Source: Cymbomonas tetramitiformis
Taxonomy: Eukaryota; Chlorophyta; Pyramimonadophyceae; Pyramimonadales; Pyramimonadaceae
NCBI GenBank assembly: GCA_001247695.2
Contig: LGRX02027656.1
Location: 1 to 64,000 of the forward strand
DNA length: 64,000 bases
Direction: 5' to 3'
Under the pieces are notes generated by a model. That model searched no databases. It was not told the origin of the DNA and was given only the letters and a program-made list of their open reading frames with translations. Shown here in pieces: positions 21,201 through 33,200 of the stretch. Every line of letters starts with the position of its first letter. The stretch's first letter is position 1. A program made the translations under genes and the position numbers.

Positions 21201-24200
21201 GACGGTGGCAACTTCGTCGTCATAGGTCAAGTGTCGGTCATCTGGTCTGGGACGAAGACCCCAGGCTGCCGTGTTCCCAAACATACTCTTCCCCTTTCAT
21301 TGCGGCTTTGTTGAGTCGACAACTCTTCAGTGACCAACTTGCTTGCTCCGAGTGGTCAGCAGCAGGGAATTACCATTCAAACTTTGCTCTGCCAAATAGA
21401 TGGGGTTGGCCGTGATGGATAGGTGCGCCCATTCCGTATTTGAAAACTTACGGGGAGGTTTTATTGTGCCTCGCATTTCAGAACATTATCAACAGCCAGC
21501 AAACAGGTAAGTGGTTTTGTCGGCAACTGAGGGAGAGAGGGAGGGTGTTCCGTGGGTGGGACTTGGCCTCACAGGGGGTTAGCGACTAACATGTTGACGG
21601 GCATACCCACGGAGCTGGGCGCACTCACTGCTTTGGTCCAAATGTAAGATGTGTAGCTTGATGCCTGCGAAGGCCTAGAAGGGTTGCAACCAGGGGATAA
21701 TCGTGATTCATGCATGTGGGATATATCTATTTTGCTGTATGTGTAGGTGAGCGCGGTGCATCTGCACTGTGCTCTTCGAGGCGTGCAGCCACAATCAGCC
21801 ATCTGTCTGACAGATATGCATCTACTGCAAAAGGCTTTAGGCCTCTAGTATCCCTGGTTGAGTGCTTGGTTGCAGCGCCGTCCACTGCTCTGCACCGTCA
21901 GTGCCGTGCGCTGACTTTCCCTGAGCTTGGAACTCCACTTCTCCTCCAGTGCCGCATCCCAATCATGACTCCTCCTAAGGATCTGCCCCTTGTCGCCAAC
22001 GTCATAGTCAATTGCTGTCCTGCCCTTCTGCAGCTGCTCTTGCACTATCCCCGCGTACCAAGCATCGTCGTCGGGCCAGTAGATGCCGTAGGCTCCGAGC
22101 AGCTCGGACTTGCCCAGCCAGGAGTGGCTTCATCGGAGGTATTCGATTTCGAGAAAACTCCAAAATGTGCTTTGGATTGTTGGCAGTATATTTGCATGCG
22201 CTTTATATTGATTTAGGATTTGAGGTTGTTTTCTAAACCCTGAAGTCATATTGCTGCATGCGCACTGCCACTATCAAAGCAAGGTTCGTACCATTGATTG
22301 ACCATTGATTGCTTGTGCAGAAACATGGGATACAACAGCTTAAGTCAGTTTCCAACTGAGATTGGAGCCCTCACGATGATGACAAGGCTGTAAGAGCCCC
22401 CAACTTACTCGTAAACGTCTGAAATCTATGCATCTGTTGCGTCGGATTTGCAAGGAGCCGCTTGAGAAGGTCATGGGTGGATGGTGACAACTTTTGTATA
22501 TTGCAGTAGTGCGCGCTTGATGATTCCACGGAAGGTTATTATAGCTACGTAGTTGGCCTTCCGCCTCATGGATTGCAGCTTTGCTTCGGCAGCATGTCAA
22601 CATGCATGGTGCAATATATTTCGTTTAAAAGGTTGATCGGAGGATTGGCATGTCTTGCCTGTCTCTGCACTACTGAGTGTTCTGCACTGCACTATATCTA
22701 GTTGTTGCATCCGATGTAGCACCAATCACACATACAAGGTGCGTATGTGCGGGGCTCACATCTAAGCTTCACACAATATGGCACTGGGAAGTAACGCATT
22801 GAGGACCGATGAGGAGATAGAAATGGTGGGAGGAACACGTGTACAGACTTTGGTCACATTCCTCAATATTCGGAAGTATGCCGACGGTTTTGGGGTTGCT
22901 CTCACGCATGAACGCCATGTAAGAACCCTTCCTTCCATAATACCCGGAAAATACGTTGTATGTATAAGATTCCTTTTGCACAAACAATCGATTTGCCAAA
23001 AGGCACACTGCCGGTCTTTCATTATAGACATTTCTTTTTGCACACGGATTCTAATTGCCAAAAGGCACACTGCCTGCCATCCATTACAAAGAATAGCATT
23101 TGTCTGACCGGGGCTGTCTGAGCTCCCAGCCCGACTTACATCAGTTAGGAAATGTCTATTTTTGATGGATCTTTTTCTGTCCATTCAAAAGGAATAGAGA
23201 TTCCTGGGTTGGGTGGGTTGGGAAGGCAAAAGGAACAGAGCTGAACCGACACTCGGGTCCCGAGACTTTGTAGGTTTCGGTTTTCTTGTCACGAGTCTCG
23301 AACCGTCGTTGCCGACGACTGTCGAGCCCGTTCTAGGAACTGTACAGTGAGATTCACACGTGGCAGAAACCACTAGATTTCCGCAAGCTCCAATTTAAAC
23401 ATTTCTTTTTGCACACGGATTCTAATTGCCATATCACAGAGATTGTCGTCACTCTACTTAATCTTGCACAGCACTTCTTCCATGCTATCCCGGTGCTAAC
23501 CACCCGAAGTAGTAGATCATGCCGTTGTCCACCACTGCTGTGGGGTCGATGTAAGCCAAAACTGCTGACGATAACTGGCTCCACCCCCCGAAGAAGCACA
23601 CCTTCTCCATCGCCACACCCACTGCACATGAGCATGTTGCTGCACCGTTCCTAGTGCTGTGGGCTGTGTAGTGCCCTCCCTCAGGAGGCACACAGCCCAC
23701 GTGTTGTAAGGCCTCTCCGATCCACACGTTAGCCACATCGGCCCTAATGTGCTTGCCAGATTCCCACGGCAGCCTCCAGTACCTCGCCGTGTCCGCTGTC
23801 CCCGATGTCCTTGTCGGTGCACTGTGCAGCCATGCATCCTCTCGAGTCTGCTCCCACAGCTCGAGCAGATCGTGTAGGACCTCCACCCCGTCCAACGGGA
23901 CGAAGAGCCGCCGTTTCATCTGTGTGTGATTCCCGCCTTTTTCCTTCTGCAGCACCACCGAGAGCCCACTGCTGTCACACAGCAGACGCTCCCATAGCAT
24001 CGCCGTACCTGTCTGCGGCCTGCCGAAGGTCACGAAGGCCACCACCACGTACACACAAGCTCGCTGGAGCTCCACCTTCATTACTGTCCAGCACGACCTT
24101 ACCTGCTGCCTTGTGCACCCGCCTCACTGCCACAGCCGGCAGCCACGTTCCCATCGTCACCGTGCACCCTTGCTCCTCCGCTGCCTCCGTCTGCATCGCC

Positions 24201-27200
24201 GTCATCCCCTTCACAGCCCGTGTGACAGCACGCCCCTTCGCAGGCCCCGTGTGGCCGAAGTCCTCGTGAAAGTTGTTGATCGCCGAGAGGTACGGTTGCA
24301 GGGAAGATCCCCTCACCGTCCTCCGTCGCAACTTGTAGGCGATGTACAGCAGTACAGTCTCCTCAGTTGCCGGCAACCAATCTCGTCGTTCATTCGCACA
24401 GAAGTCCACGAACATACGCCAGTGCCCCTCGTAGTTGCCTGCCGTCGACGGCTGCAAGGCTGCAGCTTGCATCTCCGCTGCCTCCTCCGCCAGAGAGCTG
24501 TCTCTCACCTTCCCCGCCCAGTGTTTCACCATCGCCATTCTCCACGTCGTCGCGAGCACTGGGTCCTCGGCGGGCAGCAGCCGATACTTCTCTTTCTCCA
24601 ACTCGAGGTACTCCACGTCCCCGTTGTCGTACTCGATTTTTCTCTTTCCATCAGCACCTGTTTCCCCCACCGTCCCGGGGCACCAGACCTGATCAACCGG
24701 CCAAAATATCTCTATTTTGCGGCCGATTCTCACCTCGTCGTACTCTTCGATGTTCTCCACCACCGTCTCCACACCCCTCTCACGTAACTTGCAGCTCACT
24801 AGGAGCTGGGGATGTGAAACATGACTACGTCCCAGTCGGAGGCTCCGAGCAGCACGGACCCTCCCAGCCTGCTCGGAGTGAACAGATCTCGCTGTACAGC
24901 CGCACGACCTTCCCTTCCGACTCCGTCAACAAGGATCGCACCGTCTTGTGCACCGCTTCGAGCTCCAAGTGCGTGATGTGGCACTTTCTGAGCTCGTCTG
25001 ACCAGAATCCTCTCGCCTCCTTCTTCAGGTTCAGCACGCCTCCTCACGTGTGCATCGAGGAGTCCGTGTGCAGCTTTGCCCTCGTCGGACTCCGCCAGAT
25101 TTTGCGCCCGTTCCAACGGCTCACCGCCGGCAGCCGCGCCCACAATTCCAGGTCTCCCCAGGCTTGCCTTGTCAGCTTCACCTTGGATCCCCAGCTCTTC
25201 TTCGTCCCAATTACGAAATAGAGCTCGCGGAGGTACAGCCTCCCTGCTGGCACCGCCAAATATACTAACTGGCAGAGGCCGTTGAACCCCGCCAGCTCCC
25301 GCGCCTGCACCCATCGTTGCTCTCGAGCAGCTCGACAGATCAGCGCCTTGGGCCTTCACGTGGATTTTCTGAAGACGGGCTTCCGTCACCCGGAACAGCC
25401 CGTCCTTCAAGTCCACCTCCAGCCCTAAGTGCTCTGCCACCTGCGTCGGCTCCCAGTGCCCCTGCTTCTCGTTCCAGAATAACCCGAGACGAACAAGTTG
25501 CCGGGACACGCGATCTCGCTGTACGTAGGCCTCGTCCTGCGTCTTCACGATCACCAAGAAGTCGTCCATGTACGGCAGCACCCTCGCCCCAGTCTGGTCC
25601 GCTCCTCGGCAAAGTCTACCTTCTCGTTGCTGCACCGCCCAGCGTCGTCGTACAGCTTGACCCCCGCGCTTTTGATCTCCCTCCGATCCTCTCCCGCTTG
25701 AGGGGACCGGAGCAGCTCCACGAGTGTTTTCATGAACTTGACAAATATTCGTGGTGCGTCCGACCACCCGAAGGGGAGTGCTCCGCACTGGAACAGCTCC
25801 CCCGCGATGTTGAACTGCATGAACTTCTGGAAGTCCGGGTCGATCCCCACCGCATGGTGGCCGTCCTTGAGACCGAAGGAGATTACCAGTCGCCCGCGCT
25901 CGCCAGCCGCCGCAGCTTCTTCAGGGTCTCCATCTTGCACCGCGACTTCACGCAGAAGAAGTTCAGCTACCGCAGATCCGTCACCAGACGCCACTTGTTC
26001 GTGCCGGGCTTCTTCACCAAGAAGACCCGAGATACGTGGCTTCGTCGGTGTGCCCGTACCCACGCGCCGGACAGCAACGCTCGCTCCTTCTCGATGGAAA
26101 GCCATTGCTGCTGCTCCACAGTCAGATCCTTCAGCAACGTACCGTGATCGAACGTGGGTGGTGGGCCTTACACCCACCGCATCTTCGCCCCGCGAACAAT
26201 CCATTGCAGCGTCTCGCTGCTCGCGCCCCCTGCGCGCCATGCTCCCCTGCGAGAGCGTACTTCCTCCTGGATAGTACGCCTCTTGCCCTGAACCCCCGGA
26301 GCATCAGGAGTCAGGTCTGGTGCTGATAGGCACATTTTACTGGCCGGGCCAGGAGCCCTTGGCACCCTTACCCGTTGGTGTGTTGGGCGTCGATGGCGCT
26401 TGTGCTCCCCTGCCCACTCCGGGATGGCCGATGCGGCTGTCGCTCCATCCGCCGATGGTTGCCCTGGCCGTCTGCGTTGCCTGCTTCGCTGTCGCCGTCA
26501 TCATCGCACGGGACTTCGTCGCATCGAACTCGTCAAGCCACTTCTTCATCACAGAGTCGCCGACGACCCCTTCGGTCCCGGCGTTCACCTTCTCCTCCAT
26601 GAAAGCCAGCTTGGCTCGCACAGCGTCAGTGCCTCCACCCTCCGCGTCAAGCGAAGCCCGCAGCGTCAGCATGGTGTAACGGTTGCAAAGCAGGGAATAC
26701 ACACCCTTCTTCGTGTTGTGAGCCTTGACCAGGCGGTCGTAAAGCTCGTCAGTGTCGTCCAGAGGCTGCCCCGGAGGCAACGTCTGCAGCCAGTCCATCA
26801 TGTCCTCCTCGTACACCACCGCGTCGTGGAAGTAGGCGAGGGCCGAAACAAGAAGTCCTGAGACAGCAGACTTCTTGCTGTCTCAGGACAGCAAGAAGTC
26901 CTGAGTTCGACTTGTTGCTCAGGAGAGCGTGGGTCTTGTCGCCATAGAGGTCGTAGAGCTTGGGCATAAGGTCCTCCATGGCGGAAGGACGCGTAGGGAA
27001 GGGGTTGTTGGGAGCGTACGGTACATAGGGGAGTTTCTTCTTGATTTCTAACTCCGCATCCCCCATCGTCGTCGCCACCGCCTTCTCGCCTTTAGAAGAG
27101 CTTGCGCCCTCCTGCAGGCTTTTCACTTGCTCTGTGAGCACAGCGAAAGACAGAGCGTACTGCTGCATTGCAGCCGCGTGCTGTTGTTGTTGATTCTCAA

Positions 27201-30200
27201 ACTCGAGGTTGAGCAGCTTCACCTCGGTCTGCTCGAGCGTGAGCTCAGATGTGTCAGGCACTCGGACGGGCATGGTGCCCCCCGCGGATGTGCCTTCCTC
27301 GCCAGCTTCACCGTCACCAGCCATTCAGGGTCGATTTTCGGTGAGATTTCTAGTAATCTTACTTCTGAGTAGAGTTGTAAGTGTCGTTAATATTTGCAGT
27401 GTGCCGCACGGGAAAATTCAGAAGAATATTTCCGTGAAGTTCCTTTTTCCGAAGGCAAAAGGAACAGAGATGAACCGACACTCGGGTCCGAGACTTTGTC
27501 GGTTTCGGATTTCTCGTCACGAGTCTCGAACCGTCGTTGCCGACGACTGTCGAGCTCGTTCTAGGAACTGTACAGTGAGATTCACACGATCGTGGCAGAA
27601 ACCACTAGATTTCCGCAAGCTCCAATTTAAACAGCTTTCATCTTCCATACTCTATAATGCTTTCTAGTGAGAGAAAAGCTCTTTAGGAAGTCTTCTTCTC
27701 GGCTGATAGACAGCTTCTAACTCAATTGTCCGAGCCTTTGGGGATGGGTGAGGCGGGAACGCAAAAGGCACTCCGACTGACGGATCCTTTAAATACACAG
27801 CGACAGAGATCTCATCTGCGACATCTCGATCTGACGGTCCAGGGAACTACTGCTCGATCTAGGGTGCAGAAACCTCTAAACTTCCGCAGGCTTGAATTTA
27901 ACCGTTTCTTGCGCACAAACATTCGATTTTCTACGTCACAGAGATAATTGTGGCACACTGCCACTGTGCCAGCTTGCCTGCTACTCTCCACCTCGGAGTA
28001 GTCCACCCAAAGTACTTCTTGCATGTGCTTGTCGGGAACAGCTGTGGGGTCAATGTAGGAGTGGATTGCCGAAGACAGCTGAGACTAGCCACCCAGGAAG
28101 CATCAGATCTCCAGCAAGGCATCCGCCATTGCCCCGGCACAGGTACAAGCACCCTTGCGGGTGCTGTGACCCATGAAATGCTCCCCTTCGGGGTGCACTT
28201 CCCAGTTTGCCCAAGGCCAGCTGCACCTAATCGTTGGCCTGGGCCGACGTCATGCGCCCCAGCCTCCAGGGCAGCCTCCAGTAGCTATCCATGCCTGCCT
28301 CGTCGACTGACAACGGAGCCTGTTGCTAGAGCCAGTCTCTGGCCCGCTGGCAATATTGCAGCAGCTCCACCAAGCCCTTGGCCAGGCTTTAGCCGGCTGC
28401 CGGGATGGTGAGTCCCCTCTTCAGGTGGACATGCCGTCTGCCCTTCTCCTTGTGGAGAACCACTGAAACCACGCTGTCGGCCACGGCAATAATGTGGGCC
28501 CGCTGCATGAATATCCCTGTGTCCCGCCGCCCGAACGTGATGAGCGAGAAGACCATGCACGTGCATGCCCGCACCAGCTCAGCATCCGCCCCTGCTTGCC
28601 AGCTGCTGAGCCAACCTGTGAGCATGCACCGCTGCCACGTGCCTGGCCGGCAGCCAGGTTCTCACCGACTCCTCCACAGCCTGGGCAACCGTGGTTTGCA
28701 CCTGCAGAGATGATATGCCCTTCACGGCACGGGTCACCGACCGGCTCTTTGCAGGTCCATCGTGGCCCATGTCCTCATGGTAGTTGATGATGGCCGACAG
28801 GTAGTGCTGTACACTGGCAGCCTTGATGGTCCCCTGCACCATGAGGTGGGCGATGTAGAGTCGCACTGTAGCCTCCGTGGCTGGCAGCCATGACCTGCCC
28901 TGTCACACAAAACTACGCGAAGGCTGCGTGAAGGCTGCCTTCGGCTGGTAGTTATTCAGGGTGGTGTCTTGCAACGCCGCCCCCTGCATACGAACTTTCA
29001 ACTATAGGTGTGAGAGCTCTCACCTAGCTCACACCTCTAGCGCTCCTCCAGCGCCGCGTCTCACTTCTCCATCTGCCCCCCCTCTGTAGGAGGGACCATC
29101 CGGTACTTCTCCGTGCCCATGTTCAGCTGCTCCTTGTCGCCGTCATTGTAGGCCACTGATGTCATGTCGTACTCGTCGGTGTCACCCACCTCGCCCGGGT
29201 ACCAAGCGTCGTCAATGGGCCAGTATATCTCCACACAGACGCCCGGTTCCAACTTAGGTTGCAGCTTTGTACACTTACCGACTTAGATCAAAGTCGAAGC
29301 ACCAGTCGTTCGGCTTGGCTAGTCAGCAGAGTTTTGTGAGTGTCTGCATCTTGCAGCAAGACTTCAGGCAGTGCCGCGGTGGGCATTCCGCCACCTGAAG
29401 TCCATGAGTAGACGCCACATGTTTGTTCCTGGCTTTGACACAAGGAACACAAGAGAGACATGGCGTCGTCGTCGGGCTCGCTCGCACCCATGCTCCGGTG
29501 TGCAGACAGTGCTTGGTCTCGGCGGCCAGCCACTCCAATTGAGAACGGGTGGCGTCCTCCTAGAATACCCCACGATCGAAGGGCTGCGACGGTTCGTTGA
29601 TTCATCGCATTCGTGTTTTCCTTTGATCCATTGTAGCGCCTTACTGATGGCGCCAGCCGCTCACCATGTCTCCCTCCTGCTCCGCACCTTCTCCTGAATG
29701 GTCGGAGTTCGCCGCTTGGCACCTCAGGAGGCACTGAACCGGTGGGGGCACTGAACCGAGCTCCTGAGCGAAGAGATAGGTTGTACTGGGGCCTGCTGTG
29801 CGCCCAGCCCCAGTGCCTCTACCGTCTTTGCCGCTGTCGCAGCCACCTTTGCCCTTTCCACCGCCTTTGCCCTTTTCTACGCCTTGACGGTCACGAAAGG
29901 TTGAAGTCTTGACGCTGGCCTTGGCGTTTGTGGGCCTCAACACACTGCCTTGGCCTTCCAGGTGTTGAACTATTTCACCAACATGGTAAGGGCGGGGTCG
30001 GGCAGCAAACCCTCTGTGCCCACGTGTAAACCTTATCCTCGATGCCAGCTTTGCCCGCAAAGCGTCAGCACCACCTTGGACGGTGGCATCGGATTCCATA
30101 CTAGCCCTGAGCTGGAGCATGGGGTATACACGGTTGCTCAGCAGAGCAACAACCCCCTTGATGGCATTGTGCACGGTAAATACCTGATCCGCCTTTCCTC

Positions 30201-33200
30201 CAGGTAAGGAGGGTCGTCACGATCCTCGATCCAGTCGATAGTGCTCTCGGTGTACACCAATGCGTTGTGGAAGAAATAGAGCAAAGAGGCGAGAACAAGC
30301 TGTTCGTAGCGCATGGAAAAGTTCGTTCGCTTGGAGAGGGCGTCGAACATCTTGTCGTTGTGCAGGTCGTACATCTGCGGCATGTCCGGCTCCAGTATCG
30401 AAGGCTGCTGGGGGAAAGGATTCCCAGCAACATGAGGCATGCATGGAAGCTTCTGCAGTGCCTCCATCTCAGCGTCACTGCTCTGAGCAGTGGCAGACAT
30501 CTGGGCTACGGCCTTCAATTTTGCTGGCCGCCTCGGCAACTGCGTCGTGCTGAGAAGCGCTGCACCACCAACAAGGTATCCATGGGACTCGGGGTCCCGG
30601 CCGGATCCGCAGCTAGTGCAGCTAAGTTTGCTTCTGGACGGCCGGATCCGCAGCCAAGTTTGCTTCTGGACGGCCTGATCCGCAGCCAGCGCAACCAAGT
30701 TTGCTTCTGGACGGCCGGATCCGCAGCCAGCGCAGCCAAGTTTGCTTCTGGAGCTCCTGAAGCGGGAGATTCTGCTTCACATCTGCCGGCTACCTTTGAT
30801 CGGTAGGCTAGACACAGGTTCAGCAAAATTCCACAGTAACAGAAAAATGCGGAAATCTATCTGCAGTGTGCGTGTGTGCCTCAAGGGATTTTAGAAGAAA
30901 TTCTGGTTAAATTGGAGCTTGCGGAATTTTAAAGGTTTCTGCACCCTAGATCGAGCTGTAGTTCCACAGGGTTTCCTGGACCATCAGATCGAGATGTGGC
31001 AGATCTGCGCGTTTACACTCTATGTATTTAAAGGATCCGTCAGTCGGAATTCACAGGAATATTCTTCTGAATTTTCCTTGTGCGGCACAATGCAATTTTA
31101 ATTCCCCACATTTTCCTGTTACGGGGAAGCTTAGAAAACCCAAGCCTAGCGAACTGCAAAATGGCTGGTAGTGTTGAAGAGACCGCTCCCGCGACGGGAG
31201 CTGGAGAAGCGAACACGAACACACCGGCAGCCGGTATAAATTCGGAAAAGGCCCTAGTTGGTCTGGAAGCGTTGGTTTTGCAGCAGTCTGCAACAATGAA
31301 CCAAATGATGCTTAAAATGAACGACTTCAGCGATCGGCTGGCGGCATCGGAGGAGGCCAGCGCAAAGGCTGGCGCCCAGGCGTCGGTAACCGCTCAGAGC
31401 GGTGATGCTGAGTTAGAGGCACTGTGGAAACTTCCGTACCTGCCTCATGTTGCGGGAAATCCTTCTCCCCCGCGGCCTTCGACACTGGAGTCGGATATGC
31501 CGCAGATGTACGACCTGTACAACGATAAGACGTACGACGCCCTCTCTTAGCGAACTAATTTGTCGATGCGCTACGAACAGCTTGTTCTAGCGCCGTCACT
31601 TTCATATTTGCACGACGCTGTCGCGCACACTGACAGCACGTTGGACTGGTGCGGCAGCACCGAAGATCCTCTGAACCTGGAGGAGCTGGCGGAGCGCATA
31701 TTTTCCGCGCACAACACGGTCAAGGGTGTCCTTGCTCTCCTGAGCAACCGCTACACTATGATATGCTCAGGGCTGGCATGGAGTCGGACTCCACTATCCA
31801 TGAGGGAGCTGAAGCGCTGCGCGCTAAGCTCTCGTTCATCGAAGAGAAGATGTACGCCGGAACCGAAGGTCTGGTAACCGACTCGGTTCTGACCAAATGG
31901 CTGAAGGAGTTCGACAACACGAAGGCCAAGGCTGTGATAAACATGCACGCAAAGGCTAGCGCCAAAACTTCAACTTTTCGTAACCGTCAATTCAGAGGAA
32001 AGGGCAAGGGCGCTGGTAAGGGCGAGGGAGGCCGCGGCAGCGGCAAAGGCGGTAAGGGTAATGGAGCTGGGCGTGGAGCCCAGCTCCAGACCTAACTCTT
32101 CGCGCCAGATCCCGATGGACGCCCCCCACCTCTGGGGGTTCCCGGCGGAAATCTTTCACTCTGCAGGAGAGGGTGAGGAGTAGAAGGGGAGCATGACAAG
32201 CGGCAGGCGCCAGCAGCAAAGTGCTGCAGTGGATCACGCACGGAGCTCGCATGCGGTGGATCACGGGGCCGCCAAAGCCCTTCGATCATGGGGTGTCCTT
32301 GGTGGACGCCACCAGCGCACAGCTGGAGTGGATACGCGCGGAGACGGAACGGTGTGTACTCATGGGCGCTTGGGTACGTGCACATCGTCGACGGCACGTA
32401 TCGCGGGTGTTCCTGGTGCCCAAGCCAGGAACCAACAAGTGGAGGCTCGTGATGGACTTTAGGTGGCTGAATGCTCACTGCCTGAAGTCCCGGTGCAAAA
32501 TGGAAACTCTCAAGAAGCTGCGGCGTCTGGCCAAGCCGAACGATTGGTGCTTCAGCTTCGACCTGCAGGACGGGTACCACCTGGTGGGAATCGACAAGGA
32601 TTTCTCGGAGTACATGCAGTTCGATGTTGGAGAGCTTTTCCAATGCGGCGCCCTACCATTCGGGTGGAACGACTCGCCTCGCATATTCGTCAAGTTCATG
32701 CGAGTGCTCGTCGAGTGTCTGGGGTCACCACGGGCCGCAGAAGACTGCAGGGAGGTGCGGAAGATTCGCGACGGAAGCAGGCGCTGGGCAGCTCGCAGAC
32801 AAGCTGGAGGATGCGGGAGAGAAGAGCACCAGCAAGGTGCTCGAGTTCTCCCGTACATGGACGATTTCCTCGTCATCACGTCCAGCCAGTTGGAGGCGCT
32901 CAGGGCGCGGGAGCTGGCGAGTCAAGTGCTGACTCGGCTCGGAATCGAGAGGAACGAGAAGAAGGGGCAGTGGGAGCCCACGCAGCTGGTGGAGCACCTC
33001 GGGCTGGAGGTGGGCTTGGCGGCGGGTCAGTTCCGCGTCACTCCCGCCAGGGTGCAAAAGATCCACGTGCAGGCCAAGGCGCTTCTCAGCGAAGCATCTC
33101 GGCAGAGACGCTAGCTGCCGGCACGGCGGCTTGCGGGCTTCACGGGCTTGTGTCAGTCAGTGTACCTGGCAGTGCCACCGGCGAGGTTGTACCTCAGGGA

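Larger units (their letters stand above)
23222..27633 (-). mobile_element. D2: PAT/kangaroo-like tyrosine-recombinase retrotransposon
   Basis: It is bounded by direct terminal repeats (23222-23401 and 27451-27633, a few differences). Minus-strand order is gag, RT, RNase H, Tudor-like module, tyrosine recombinase. RT with a recombinase instead of a DDE integrase, plus direct terminal repeats, marks the DIRS superfamily, nearest to PAT/Ngaro/kangaroo. It is the best preserved copy at the recombinase but has frameshifts in gag and RT. Confidence 0.85.
27650..30830 (-). mobile_element. D3: truncated PAT/kangaroo-like retrotransposon
   Basis: Minus-strand fragments: gag (30826-29641), a short RT piece (29734-29288), Tudor-like module (29252-29061), recombinase (about 28866-27930), and terminal sequence (27910-27660) matching the D4 end inverted. 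Most of the RT is missing between about 29640 and 29270. The matching 5' terminal repeat may be at 35168-35320, beyond D4, which would make D4 a nested insertion. Confidence 0.75.
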
